NCBI RefSeq assembly: GCF_001540865.1
Contig: NC_033629.1
Span: 6,935,403 to 6,999,402, forward strand
Source of the DNA: Ananas comosus
Lineage: Eukaryota > Streptophyta > Magnoliopsida > Poales > Bromeliaceae
DNA length: 64,000 nt
Direction: 5' to 3'
The position numbers were made by a program, and so were the translations under genes. This document shows positions 49,300 through 61,427 of this stretch, in pieces; positions within the stretch are counted from its first letter, which is position 1, and every line of letters begins with the position of its first letter. The notes beneath the pieces are model-generated. The model saw only the letters and a list, made by a program, of their open reading frames with translations. It was not told where the DNA came from and did no database searches.

Positions 49300-52200
49300 G
49301 ATTTAATGGCTTACAACAATTGTTTGGGATTTGAACAAGGGTGAGGAAAATTGGATGGTGACAATTATGATATGGTGGCACCGTAAAATTCAATTGTTTG
49401 CTGAGCAAGAGTAGTCCTGGAAAACTCTGAGCAATAAAATGGACCAACACGGAGAGAGCACTAGTGCCAGGTTCGCGAGATATGGAGCCTATATAATGGT
49501 TAAAAGATCGCATTGCTAGCCCATCACTGTTGAGTGGAGCAGTAATGGAGAATTGATCTCTTTGTGCGAGTGTGAGCAAGTAATCGGATGCGGTATGAAT
49601 CGTGGGAGCTCTCAAAGCAGAAATTGTGGTGAAATTGGCTACAGGATTGCGCAGGTCTGACTATGCGGTTTTTGAAGTTATAAGAAGCGTGTCATCAGAT
49701 ATGGAGCAGGCACGTGTAGAACAATGGTAAACATGATTCGTGGAGTTTAAAGTTGGCTGGCGGCACCTGTGACTGATTATGAGACAGAATCAAGCTACGG
49801 ATTCGCTCTCTTCCATTCGTGGGATATATGGAGTAAATTGCCCATAACAATATATTCAAAACTTTTGAGGATGTTGAGCGGCATTTGGAGATTGGAGGAG
49901 GAGCGCTTGGAGGCTGTTAAAATTCAATGCAATGTGTCGTGAGTCAAACTTTGCAGGAATCTGTTCAAGCGAAAGAGGATATGGGGTCAAAATAATAGGG
50001 ATGGCTAAGAATGCGAAGAACACTAAAAGAAAAAAAAGCAAAAGACGGTCGAGCTAAGAAGAAATCAAATATTGTTTAAAACTGATCAGTGGGGATACTG
50101 ATCGCTCGCTGTTGACTGGAGCGAAGAGTTACGACTTTATCCGATTCTCGTCTTTTGGTTTTCTAAAACGTTTGTTAGTGAAATCTTCCCTGTGGGATTG
50201 ATGATCAGGGCAAAGACAGTAGGAGGAATCGAGATGGGATTAGTCGGATACAGTGTGCTGCTAGGGAGAGAAGAGTTATACATGGTGCGGAATGATTCAA
50301 GTGTCATTGTGTTAGGACGGTAGGCCAAGTACAAGTTGATCATGCAGGTGTAATGTAGAACTTTATATTACATTGATGTTTACTTTATGGCTCAGGAATT
50401 CGGCGGAACTTGTTTTCGTATTTTGTATGTACAGTTTAGGCTTTTCTTTTCGTTCTGAGAGTGATGTAGTTTGAGATTCATCTTTGGAACATATTTATTA
50501 GTTAGAGTTTTATGTCGATAGTTTTATGGTGTTGTTAGAAATTGATTTAATATTAATTTATTAGTAATTCTTGTTCCCTGTATTGTTTGTTGAGAAATGA
50601 TCACAATGTTTCAATTAAATGGCGATGGAAGTATTGGTCATATTGGCAGGGATAGATGACTAGATTAGTTAGAGACGTTATGAGGTCGGATCATAAAGGT
50701 CGAACCTACATTTTGTGAACAGTGTTTGCGGGAAAAGCGAACCCGAAAAACCATTTAATAAAGTTCAGGGCAGAATTTTCTTTTACAAGATTAATCATCG
50801 CATGTGGCCAATGATGTGAGGGCAGACATGGTGTTTTTACTTCGATCACATTTATAGATGAACATACGCGCTGTCGGTCATAGTTATCTGATTCCTATAA
50901 GTTGAAGCAGTTGGATTGTTTTAGAGTTATTTAATGAGGCTGAGAATCAGTTAGATATAAATAAATGCTTAAGAACTGATCGATGCGCGATATCTATCTA
51001 ACAATTCAAGAAATTATTTATGAAAAGGGATTAATCAGAAGTGACTCAATCTGGCAGCTCGCGCGAGCAAATGGGTGTAGGGTAGGAGAAGACATAATGC
51101 TATTGCTTGAATTGGGTTAGGTCGAATTGATGGCGCTAAGCAGAATGGTGCTGTTTCTTTTGGGGAGAGATTGTTAACTGTGCCTACATTCTTAATCGTG
51201 TACTCAAAACAGTTACTTAACCCTTATGAATTATGAAGTTTCAGGAACCAAATTTTGGAGTCCTGAGTCTTGGGGTTCGGGCTTTTTATGTACAAATACT
51301 TCTGAAGGATGGGGAATTGAGTCTAGAGGGAGAAAGTGTATTTTATAAGAGTAACTTCTGCAACATTAAGGATACGTGTTTATAGGAAAGCAGCCTGATG
51401 CGAAAGTTTGCTGAGATTGAGATCACAGATGTTGAATTCCTCGGAGTAGGATTTTCTTATAGAAGTGAGGTTCGAAATGAAATGTAGGTTCATGAGATGG
51501 AATGAACTCTGAATTAGCGTTTCTATTCGCTTTCAATTGAGGGCAGAGGAGGCAACTCGATAATTCTGGATAGTAGGGAGCGAAGTACTTTAGATTGTGA
51601 GCCGATTAGTAGGAGCGACGGTGTAGGCTGCCCCTGATCGTCGTTTTGAGATTGAGAGGGGTTTCATGGTTGCTGCACATGATATGAATGAGTAAATCTT
51701 ACAGAGGCTCTCTCGATTAGCTATAATAAAGAATGGATTTGATGCTATGATGGAGGAATAGAATCGTATGAGTAAAATTAAATGTCTGGGGACTTGTTGA
51801 TTGCACAAGAAGCGCAAAACAATTTGGAAGTAAATGGAAGTTCTCAAGCATTAAGCGCAGCAGAGGTTTATCGATAGGTACAAGGGCTCCCTGATAGCAA
51901 AGGGTTTTTAACCAACGAGAAGGCTTGATTTACGGAAGAAGAAAATTTTTCGTCCTGTAATGTAAGTTTGTTCGATGTCTGGATATGGCATTAGTCAACA
52001 TATTTGCGATTGGATTTTAACAAATGGACGTTAAACTGGATTTCTCAATGGAGACTGGATGAGGAGATCTATATGGATCAGCTACTGGCTTCCTTATGTA
52101 AGGAGTGAGGAGATAAAGTTTGTAAGCTCGACGATCCATTTATGGATTGAAGCAGTTCCAGGACAGTGGTATAGGTTCGAGTTCATCGAGCATCACTGAA

Positions 52201-52900
52201 GGATGGGTTCGATGATTGAAGAAGTATAACTGATGTGTATGTTAAGGGCCAGAAGGGATTTTTTTTATATTTTCATTATATGTTGATGAATCTATGGGCC
52301 GGGATAATAAGAGATGATGTAGCACTTCAGACGTGGCTGTCCTCTATTTTGAAGATGGCAAGGACAGGGTGAAGGGGCGAATTATGTGCTCGGAATTTAA
52401 GATCCTACGAGATCGTTCAAAGAAACTTTGTAGGTCTGTTCAAGGACTTACTAAGAAAGTATAGAACGATTCGGGATGCCAAATTTGCAACCCATTGACA
52501 GTCCTATTGCTAAAGGTGAAGAGTTTTGAAGCATTGAACAGTGCCCTAAGCTTTCTGAGAGAGAACAAGATGAATCGGATTCCATATGGTCTAATGCGCG
52601 ACTTGCTATGTATGCTATTGATGTGTACTCGGCTTATGTATGTAGTGGACTGGTGTAGCATTTGTGTCCATCTGGGATGTTGGAACCATCGAAGCAGTTG
52701 GCGCCAGAAGAATATAATCTAGAACATATCTACGGTTAGGCGTAGGTTGCGCAGATTTCTAACTTAAGCTGTTGTTAGGAATTATTTTTGGTCATGTTAA
52801 AGATCTTGGACTCGTAGGATTTGGATTGTGTAGCAGTGATTATTTTTGTAATTTTTGGTTATTTTAATTAACAGAATTATTATTTGGAAAAGAATAATTT
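49300..52900 (+). pseudogene. Decayed copia gag-pol polyprotein
   Basis: Recognisable pieces in order, in shifting frames: a gag start with KLDGDNYD followed by W-H-R-K-I-Q (49350-49412); an integrase core remnant around 50995-51120; a reverse-transcriptase stretch (51820-52110) including V-N-I-F, Q-M-D-V and E-E-I-Y-M-D-type residues; and an RT end/RNase H junction with M-N-R-I-P-Y-G (52569-52640). Frame changes are mostly single-base gains or losses beside homopolymers. This suggests sequencing or gap-fill error as much as true decay. Confidence 0.75.
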
Positions 52901-53923
52901 GTAAATTAGGTACAGTGATTTGTATTATTTAAATGATTGTAGTGATGTCACAGGATGATTGGCCCTCCAACGGGCAATAATTCTTTAGGCTGATGTAGAG
53001 AGCGACGGAAAATTGAGGCATTAATGAAGCTCGCCTTGGTTGGCACCAAGATGAGGTAGTTATTGAGACCGATACCGAAAAAGTCACGATTCGTATGGCC
53101 TGCAATATTGAGAGCCGGATGTTGAGCTCACCGTTGAACGTTGAGATAGCGAAGTCAAATGAGAGAACTCAGGCTAAACTTATGGGATGTGATGAGACGT
53201 AAGATCTGATATGACATTGAAGAAAGACATACGTGTATGGATTCTCTGTATAGATGTATTTTCATGCAATGTGAGGGGAGACTAAATAAAAAGTATGAGT
53301 GGAATGGATCCATGCTTCGCTCCATCAGTGTGAGTTTTGCACGGACATTAATTTTGAGACGATGTCCATATTATGTTTAGGATGGCCTTTAGTAATTTTG
53401 ACTGATTGTCATTAAGTGAAAAGAATTGAATGTTGACTACTTTGGCATGTTACTTACGTGTCTGATGAGTGATGCGGCTTTACGGAGGCCATTGCTGGGA
53501 AGGCAATCAGTTCTCAAACTCAGTGGCGATGAGGGCTCAGGAGACTGTGAATTAATTAAAACACTTTGATCATTGTCGACAGGTTGTAGTATCGCTTCAC
53601 CTGTATAGCGAAAAAAATCATGAGTATGTGTCATTAATGTGTCCGCAATTGCGGTTAGCATGGCTTTTAGAGGATTAGAGATGCTGAACTGAGTCAAGTT
53701 CAATATGTTAGGGCATCCGGTCTAATATTTTTTTTTTGAGGGTTGATGTCTCTATGTGGCGGAGGCGGTTTCTAGTATAGTGTCAGCTCCCAAAAGTGGC
53801 AGGACCTCGCTCGTCGCGGTATCGCATGTTATTTCCTTGTATGATAGATTAATAGTGGTATGATGATGTTGAGAACAAAATTGGTTACGATGGCCCATCG
53901 ATCGTCATGATGCGAGTGATGAG
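52901..53923. other. 3' internal region of the copia-type element, no gene
   Basis: No open frame or protein motif. The last bases before the 3' LTR (GAGTGATGAGAT) are a weak polypurine tract. The first bases of the 3' LTR (TTTGGATTTCGG) lack the expected TGT. Confidence 0.4.
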
Positions 53924-55124
53924 ATTTGGATTTCGGTTAAATCGAATCGGGTACGCCCATAAGCGGGTTCGATCCGACGGATGTTATGTTATCTAATTGG
54001 ATTAGAATTAATCTCGCTTTCAAATTGGAAAGTTAGTTAGAGATAAATCCTAGTCATATTAGGATAACAATTAATAACCGATTTGGCTTTATCTCCAACG
54101 CCATTAGGATTTTGGAATTCCTTATAAATAGACGGGCGATCTCACATGAAACGATACACACAAAAATAAAAGAACGGAAAAATAGAGAGAAACCACATCC
54201 TCCATTGACCTATTATTCTAGAGGGACTTGCACGGTGGATTTGCGATCGCGCTCGTTTGTAGTTCGATCCACCGCGAGTTTGGAGCGTGAGAAGATATTC
54301 AAGCACGATCCGAGGACACGTGAATCAATCTAAACGATCCGGGCTCATCGCGTTCTAGCGCGAATCGCTTCCGCAAAAAGGTACGAACGAATACTTCCGC
54401 TGCGTTCTACACCAGCAAACGCCCGCTTCGCCTGTAGGTGCTCCCGATTAGGTAGAGAGGGTGGGCGTGGCGGCAGCGCAGCCGACGGCGTGCCCCGTGC
54501 AAACAGGCACTGCGGTGAGCACTCCCCCAGCAGCTTCGGGTACCTCGGTTCCTGTTGATCCGGCGTTGGAGGCCGAAGGGACCGGGCCCTTGCCAGCCTT
54601 ACTGCCTTTTAGGAGGCTTAATCCACCCACTTTTGACGGGGAATTGGGAGACCTGTGGGGTATGGAAGCATGGGTGGATTTAATGGAAAAATCGTTCGAG
54701 GGTCTCTATACCCTCGAGCAAGATAAGGTTCACTTAGCCACGCATTGCCTTGAGAAGTCCGCCCGGGTGTGGTGGAAGGTGACCTGGCATCGTTTTGGAG
54801 TACCCGAAGGAGTTCTCCCACATTGTGAATTGCATTCCGTATGTGATTCAAGGTGATGAGGACAAAGCAGGGTGTTTTGAGCGTGGGTTTCAACAAGAGA
54901 TTTATGCGGCTATGCAGCCCCTAAAGTTGAAGGCTTTTGCTGAAGTACAGGATAGAACTGTAAAGAAGAGAATTCTCGAAATCCGAGAGTTGAACTTCGT
55001 TTGGAATCGACTTATCGTCGATTTGGAATGCTTCGGAAAGGCCGAATGCGATAAAAAAAAGCGAAAAGCACTTAGGGAGGACCTTGGAGAGTTGGTGTTG
55101 CAAAGATCTACAATTTGCATATTT

Positions 55125-55265
55125 TCCACTCTCGGGGTCCGGAACCTAACTGCAGGGTCCGTACCCCGTAGCTGCAAGAAACCTGAGAAGTTGCAGTCTG
55201 CAATTTTGCAGAGTTGCCAACTCTCGGGGTCCGGACCCTAGCTTTAGGGTCTGGACCCCGTACCC
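55125..55265. repeat. Palindrome cluster of the GGGTCCGGACCC type
   Basis: Units around CTCGGGGTCCGGA(A)CCCTA and AGGGTC(C/T)G(T/G)ACCCCGTA lie 170-310 bases after the LTR start. Confidence 0.75.
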
Positions 55266-56874
55266 CGAAATGCCCAGAATGGGCTGTCACATGATGGCAA
55301 AGTTGAGGGGGCTTAGTGCAATTGTTACATGAGTGGGGAGGGGGGGATATAGAGAGGAGAGGACCCTCTCTTTCTCATTCTCCCAACCCTAAGTCTCTCT
55401 CTCTCTCTAGAGCTCTCTCTTTCTCTTCAAGGTGGAAAAGGAGAGGAGGCTTGGTGGAGGTTGAAGCTTAGAACAAGGAGAGCATCATCTTCTCCTTCTT
55501 CTTCAAGCTTGGAGGAAGCTTTGGAGGTAAGCTCCGAAACCCTTTAATGGTATATCTTTAGGGTTTGGATTTTAGACTCTAGAAATGGTTTTGTTGGAAC
55601 TCTAGTATGTCTAGTAGATGTTCCATGCTTGAATCTAAGGTTATTGCGGCACGTTTGCGCCGTAGTTGCGAGCTAGGGCTCCGTAGGGGCTTTTGTGAAA
55701 AGTTAGGGTTTGATCTCGATTAACCCTATGTAAATGTGATTGTTAGGCCTACGATTCCATCGGCGCAGTCGGTTTGCTGATTCGCCGAGCGAGCGCGGAG
55801 TTATTGGAGAAAAGGACCTTCCGACATTCGTTTCCACCTAGAGGGCCGAGGCGGCGTCCGAAAATCGCGAGATTGGATTCCGAGTATCGTAACGAGAAAT
55901 CGAAGACCCTTAATTTTCGAATCGCGAATCGGAGGTCGTTCGGTGGTCGCGAGTGGATTGGGTCGAGCCGAGCGGCGTGCGCCGTGGGAAACCAATTGCG
56001 AGTGGCGACGAGCAATCAGAACGTGATAGAAGGTGGGTAGTGACCATCCCGAAACAGTTGAACTGCTCCCTATGTCTAAGTATTATTATTGATCGAATTG
56101 CATATTGCGCATGATACATTATAGGGTGCATGATTAGTCAATACATGTTCTTGTATGCTAGGGGTAGTGTGATGTTGTTTGCTTAACATTTGAGCCTAGT
56201 GTGCATGGGATTGAGAGATGTTGATTAGTAACCCTATAATGAGATGATACATAATGGATTGGAACCTAGGTAAATGATAACTTAGTGATTATGTACAAGT
56301 AATGGATTGGGAACACTTAAACAAGAATGAGTGTCATCTAGTTAGTGTTGAACACAAGGAACGGGTGGCATTGGACTAGTGTAATTATTATGCATAATAG
56401 GGTATTAAACAATCGCATTTCCATTAATTCTTGCATGATCCTTAGTAGTGCAGCAACATGAGTTTGGCACTTGACTTAGGATGCATGAGAATAGGGGAAT
56501 TGTGACCTGGAACCCTATAGTGGTAAAGTAAATGACGGACTTAACCTTGTGTTAACGAGAGTGAAAGAACGAGTGGCATCTAAATAGTATGAAAACTATC
56601 ACGAGTGGCATGATGAACTAGAGTGTAGGTGAAACACTATTGCATGTTGAACTTAGAGATGAACTAGTTCCCAAGTGATGTTGTCTATAGTGGCAGGGTA
56701 TCCTCAGTGTCGAGGATTTGATCATATTCACATGTCTGTTCAAAGCTTGGGGTGGTCGCTCCACACAAGCAGTGCACTCCGGAGTTGTCACATGATAGAG
56801 ATAGCCTTTTTGGGTCCCGAGGGGTAAGCCTTTTTGGGCCCCGCAGACAGTGTCGGGTGAGTGAGTAGATTCTC

Positions 56875-57105
56875 ACCTTGAGTGAGCGGTTCCTCACCTA
56901 CGGTTGGATTGTGAGTCGGGCGAGTGAGCGGATCCTCCCCGTAGAGAGTAGATTGTGAGTCGGATGAGTGAGCAGATTCTTACTTTGAGTGAGCGGTTCC
57001 TCACCTACGGTTGGATTGTGAGTCGGACGAGTGAGCAGATCCGCCCCGTAGAGAGTAGATCGTGAGTCGGGCGAGTGAGTGGATCCTCCTCGTAGAAAAT
57101 GGCAT
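56875..57105. repeat. Tandem ~105-bp repeat inside the solo LTR
   Basis: About 2.2 copies of a unit containing CTTTGAGTGAGCGGTTCCTC, ACCTACGGTTGGATTGTGAG and GTAGAGAGTAGAT. CTCAC/GTGAG can pair around CTTGA in the first copy. Confidence 0.8.
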
Positions 57106-58039
57106 CGTTGTTCGACATAGTAGCATGGTAGCTAGCCTTATACTATGTAGTGCATGCATTCATAGCATTGGATTGAGGCATAGTAGGATATTTGCATTTC
57201 TACTTGTTGTAGTTGCTGTTTCATATATAGCTATATATCTATCTATCTTGTTGTCTTCCTATGCCTGCTTAGACCTAGTTGGGAGATCGGCGGAGTCAGC
57301 GGCCGAACCCACTGGGAGCTATTCGTAGTTCTCACCCCACTTTGTTGCAGGGCCGAGTGCGAGTGCGCCAGCTGAGGATCGTGGTTAGGGCTTTGCGCCC
57401 TAGTGTTGATAGTTTACTTTTCTTTTGTATTAGAGCTACCCTATGTACTTGAGAGCAGATGATGTATTGGGTGAGATGAGTCGGAGAATTGTAAACTTTA
57501 TGTTTATATTTTGGAAAAAATGTAAAGTTAATCAATGTATTAAAGTTGAATGGTTGTAATAATTAGTATCTCTCTTTTATTCACTTGTTTATTACTTGTG
57601 ATGCATGTTCTTGATTGTTTAGCACTGGTTGTGCTCTCGCTGTTGTTGTTTGATTGTGTATGTATTCAAGTATTTTTCTGGGCACTTGTTGTACATAATC
57701 GTGTTGTTTAGCCTTGGGCGGACAGGGGAGGTTCTGTCCGTCCGGCGTCTGTTCGACGCGCCCGAACCGGACCAAATTGGTAGCAGGTTCAGGGCGTGAC
57801 AAGAACGCTTTGGGCGGAGCAACGGCTCGCTTAAATACTAGCAGAGTGCGAAGTCGGGGACAAGAATAGATAGAAGAAACGGATGGCTAGCGGCACCGGG
57901 GACCGTCGAGATTCAAGAAACCCTTGAAGTATCCATGGGGACCGTTAAAGAACCATGGACCTTCTCTATGATGCCTCAACTTCCCAGGGAGTCACCCATC
58001 CTGGGACTACTCATATCCTAGCACGCTTAACTCTCTTAA

Positions 58040-60671
58040 TGTCACGCCCCGCGACCGCTACCAATTTGGCTCGGCCCGGGCGCGTCGAACAGACGCCGGA
58101 CGGACAGCACCTCCCCTGTCCGCCTAAGGCTAACGACGAGATTGTGTACAACAAGTTCCCAGGAAAACACTTGAATACATACACAATCAAACAACAACAA
58201 CGAAAGCACAAACAGTGCTAAACAATACAAGAACAAGCATCACAAGTAAAAGACATACAAGTGAAACAAAAGAGAGATACTTAACTATTCTATTACAACC
58301 ATTCAACTTTAATACATTTAATTACAACTTTACATTTCTTCCAAAATATAAACATAAAGTTTACAATTATCTCAAAATACATCTCACCCAATACATCATC
58401 TACTCTCAAAGCATACAAAAGGTAACTCTAATGCACAAATAGAAAAGTAAACTAATGCAACACTAGGGCGCAAAGCCCTAACCACGATCCTCAGCCGTGC
58501 GAACTCGCACTCGGCCCTGCAACAAAATGGGGGTGAGAACTAACTTCAATAGCTCCCAGTGGGTTCGGCCGCCGACTCCGCCGATCTCCCAACTAGGTCC
58601 AAGTCAGGCACAAGAAGACAACAAGATAGATAGATATATAGCTATATATGAAACAGCAACTACAACAAGTAGAAATGCAAATATCCTACTATGCCTCAAT
58701 CCAATGCTATGAATGCATGCACACCAATGAAGTAGGTAAGCAACTAACCTGTTATCATGTCCAAAGGTGAAGCTATTCACTCATTCATTAACCTCATTCA
58801 CTTGTTCATTAATCTCATGGCTTACCCGAAGGCTCGCCTACAGCTCACTAGCCATCTCGAAACGTAGGGAGAATTCACTCACACTACGGACCCGAGACCG
58901 TCTGGCGGGGCCATATAGGCAATCCCTGGCGTGACCAACATCCGGAGCGCACTACTTGTGTGGGGCTTCCATCACAAGATTTAACAGACTGTGAGCATGA
59001 TCCCATCCTCTAAGCTTGAGGATACCCTGTCCTCTAGGGTCACAAACATCATATAGTCCATAGGTTTCATATACACTATGACTCACATATGTGTCATTTG
59101 TTCTTTTGCTTACTATCAACTAGATGCCACTCGTTCTTTACAAGTTTCCAATGCAATAGTCAACTAGATGCCACTCGTTCTTTACAAGTTTCCAATGCAA
59201 TAGCCAACTCATTACTAAATTCCCATCCACACTTATCATCTCATTATAGGGTTCCACATCACATATATAAACCTCAAGCATGCTAGATATAAGTACTAAG
59301 CCAAATACATTATTCTACCAAAGAACATGCAAGGTATAGAACCAAACCCTCATTTATCACCCTATAATGCAAGATGTCAATATGCAATTTGATCAATATA
59401 AACTTAGACATAAAAGGGAGCCCGATTGCTTCGGGATGGACACCACCCACCTTTTATAGCGTTCCGATTGCTCGTCGTCACTCGCAATCGGCCTCCTGCG
59501 GCGCACGCCGCACGGCTCGACCCAACTGACGCGCGACTGCCAAATGACCTCCTATCCGCGATCCGTCTGTTCTGGAGTTTATTCCCCGACACCACGATGC
59601 TACGATTCCATTTCCAAGATTTTAGGAAGCTTTCGCCGCGAGCTGCGGCAATCTGTACCGAAATCGGCTTCTTCTTCGATATCTTCGTAACGGCTCGACG
59701 GATTGCCAAACCGTCGCTTCCATCGCGTTCAGTGACCTATCAATTAGGTTTACAGAGTGTTAAAAGAGATCAAACCCTCCTGTGAATCAAATCGCCATTT
59801 TGGAGCCCTAGATTTGTACTACGGCAAAATCCACCAAATTGATCTCCCATTCTTGCAACAAACGTCTATTAAGCTTGCTAGAATTCATCTAAATCCAATT
59901 CTAGAGCAAAAGGCTCAAGCCCTAGAGATCTACCATTGAAGGGGTTAGCAAGCTTACCTCTTAAGCTAGCACAACGGAGAGGAGAAGATGAGAAGATGAA
60001 GCTCCACCTTGTTTGCTTCCTTCTTCACCATCTTCTTCTTCTTCTTCCTCTTCTTGTTCTTCTCTTCTCCTCTTTCTTCTTCTCTTTCTTTTCTTTCTTC
60101 TTCACGTTAGAGAGGGAGAGAGAGAGGTGTTTTGAGTGAAGGAAATGAGAGAAAGAGAGAAAGACCCTCTCTATACACTCTCATTAGTGCAAAATTGCAT
60201 AAAAGCCCCTCAACAAAGCTTCCCTCGCAACAGCCCAAACTGGGCCATTTTCGCGCTCGGGGACCGGTCCTTGCGGTGAGAGACCGGTCCCTGAGAGACC
60301 GGTCCTTGCGGTGAGAGACCGGTCCCCGAAGGTCCAGTACTCAGCCTCAAGGACTTAGCCAAATTTCAGCCTTTTTCACCGTTTCTTCTCCGTTTTCGCC
60401 CGTTTTCGCTCGTTTGACCTCCGATTCGTTTCAAATCGAACCGAGACTCTTCAAACATGTTTCCAAACATGTTTTCATCATCTTTCCATCCACGCTAATG
60501 CCGGATTTATCTCACGGCCCAACATAGCCTTTCGGCTCCGTTTTAGCGCCTACGCGCACCGAAACGCCCGAATGCCTCCGGGCCTCATCGAACTTCACCG
60601 GAACCTTTCAAATGGTCTTCCAACCAAATGTACACCGTAACTTCATGATTTTAGAAGTCCGATACCTTACA
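58040..60671 (-). mobile_element. Solo LTR inside the TRIM's LTR
   Basis: Read on the minus strand, it starts TGTAAGGTATCGGACTTC at 60671 and ends GGGGCGTGACA at 58040, 2632 bp. Flanks are CTTAA (58035-58039) and CCTAA (60672-60676), a target duplication with one change. The TRIM's other LTR shows that the uninterrupted sequence is CTTAACC. A tandem 44-bp repeat (CAACTAGATGCCACTCGTTC) lies at 59115-59205. Confidence 0.88.
60255..60332. repeat. GGGACCGGTCC palindrome cluster
   Basis: Four GACCGGTCC cores separated by TTGCGGTGAGA-type spacers, about 340 bases after the LTR start at 60671 (minus strand). Confidence 0.85.
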
Positions 60672-61153
60672 CCTAACCTTTTGGACCTAGCCACCGCCCA
60701 AAATGCTTTAGCTAAATTAAGAATTTTAGCCCTATTATATCTTATATATAAGACTACCTAGGGTCTCTCACATTCTCCTCCCTTACCCTGACGTCCTCGT
60801 CAGGCTCAGACGCACAAGTATCAGGCGATGTGAGACTTGTCTCGCTAGTCTAAACTGACCTTGTGGTGAGCTACACTCCACCCACAACAGTCAACAGTAT
60901 GGGAGCCTCACTCTCCCCGCTGTATAATCCTAGCTCAGCTCAGACTCGTCTCATACTTCCAGCTCGTAATTGGCTCTAATACCAACTGTGACGCCCCAAC
61001 TTCCCAAGGAATCACCCATCCTAGGACTACTCCCGTCCTAGCACGCTTAACTATCTTAACCTCTTGGGCATAGCCATCATCCAAAATGCTTTAGCTGGGT
61101 TAAGAGTTTTAGCCCTATTATATCTTATATATAGAACTACCTGGGGTCTCACA

Positions 61154-61427
61154 ATATAGATAGCAATTAACAACGCATCTTCCCAAAATCTTATAGGTAG
61201 ATTTGTCTATGTCATCATTTACCTAACCATGTCTAGCAGAGTACGATTCCCATGTTTAGTAACACCATTTTGCTGCGATGTGCCAGGAATAATTTGTCTG
61301 TGAATGCCCTTTTCTCGCAAAATGTCTTGAACTGATCAGACAAAAACTCGCAACCACGATAACTGTGAAGCACCTTCTTCTTTCTAACTGATTCTCAATC
61401 TCTGCAACAAAGAATTTGAAGTAATCT
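61154..61427 (-). pseudogene. Copia integrase fragment
   Basis: The minus strand encodes, in shifting frames, remnants of the copia integrase core: E-I-E-N-Q-L, R-G-C-E-F-L-like, F-K-T-F-C-E-K-R-G-I, I-I-P-G-T-S-Q-Q-N-G-V and F-W-E-D-A-L-L. The last two are diagnostic for the conserved Q-N-G-V/W-x-E-A region. It is truncated on the right by the LTR at 61428 and on the left by the TRIM. The continuation is not found beyond the TRIM. Confidence 0.75.

Larger units (their letters stand above)
47370..54411 (+). mobile_element. Copia-type LTR retrotransposon (7 kb) with perfect target duplication CCAGC
   Basis: 5' LTR at 47370-47783 (starts TGTTGGCATTCGG, ends GTTCTACA) and 3' LTR at ~53924-54411 (ends GTTCTACA). 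CCAGC is on both sides (47365-47369 and 54412-54416). The LTRs differ by about one base over their first ~300 bp. The 3' LTR is longer because the 5' LTR has an N at 47688, where a differing segment begins. The internal region has a primer site, a GC-rich leader and copia-like coding remains. Confidence 0.88.
54959..57801 (+). mobile_element. Solo LTR with perfect target duplication AGAAC, inserted in gag
   Basis: Starts TGTAAAGAAGAGAATTCTCG and ends TTCAGGGCGTGACA, 2843 bp. AGAAC is on both sides (54954-54958 and 57802-57806). It belongs to the same family as the LTR starting at 20835. It contains a palindrome cluster (55125-55265), a TATAGAGAGGAGAGG block (55349) and the GTTCTCACCCCAC block (57329-57341). 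Confidence 0.93.
43862..57968 (+). pseudogene. Host gypsy gag gene split by three insertions
   Basis: Four segments of one gag gene remain: 43862-43910, 47162-47369, 54412-54958 and 57802-57968. Segment 1 starts at an ATG and is rich in Arg and Pro. Segment 2 has GSSEVQDL and ALVGVVQRQ, also present in the gag at 15025-15864, and contains stops. Segment 3 has RRLNPPTFDGE, WVDLMEKSFEGL, CLEKSARVWW and then, after a frameshift near 54795, KEFSHIVNC and FQQEIYAAMQPL, the capsid-like retrotransposon Gag core. Segment 4 has LWAEQRLA and an Lys/Arg-rich tail with two stops. Insertions sit between the segments: solo LTR 43911-47161, copia-type element 47370-54411 and solo LTR 54959-57801. Each has its own target duplication, which proves that the segments were contiguous. 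Pol and zinc-knuckle sequences are not seen after 57968. Confidence 0.88.
57969..61153 (-). mobile_element. Cassandra-like TRIM retrotransposon, split by a nested solo LTR
   Basis: The 5' LTR on the minus strand is 61153-60987 (starts TGTGAGACCCCAGG, ends GGGCGTCACA). The primer site TTGGTATTAGAGCC follows (on the minus strand from ~60984). The internal region is only ~214 bp and ends in a polypurine tract GGGTAAGGGAGGAGAA. The 3' LTR starts at 60772 and is split into 60772-60672 and 58039-57969 by the solo LTR 58040-60671. The LTR contains TTAAGCGTGC, GAGTAGTCCTAGGATGGGTGA and TGGGAAGT in the order seen in 5S rRNA. No protein is encoded. I see no outer target duplication. Confidence 0.82.
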
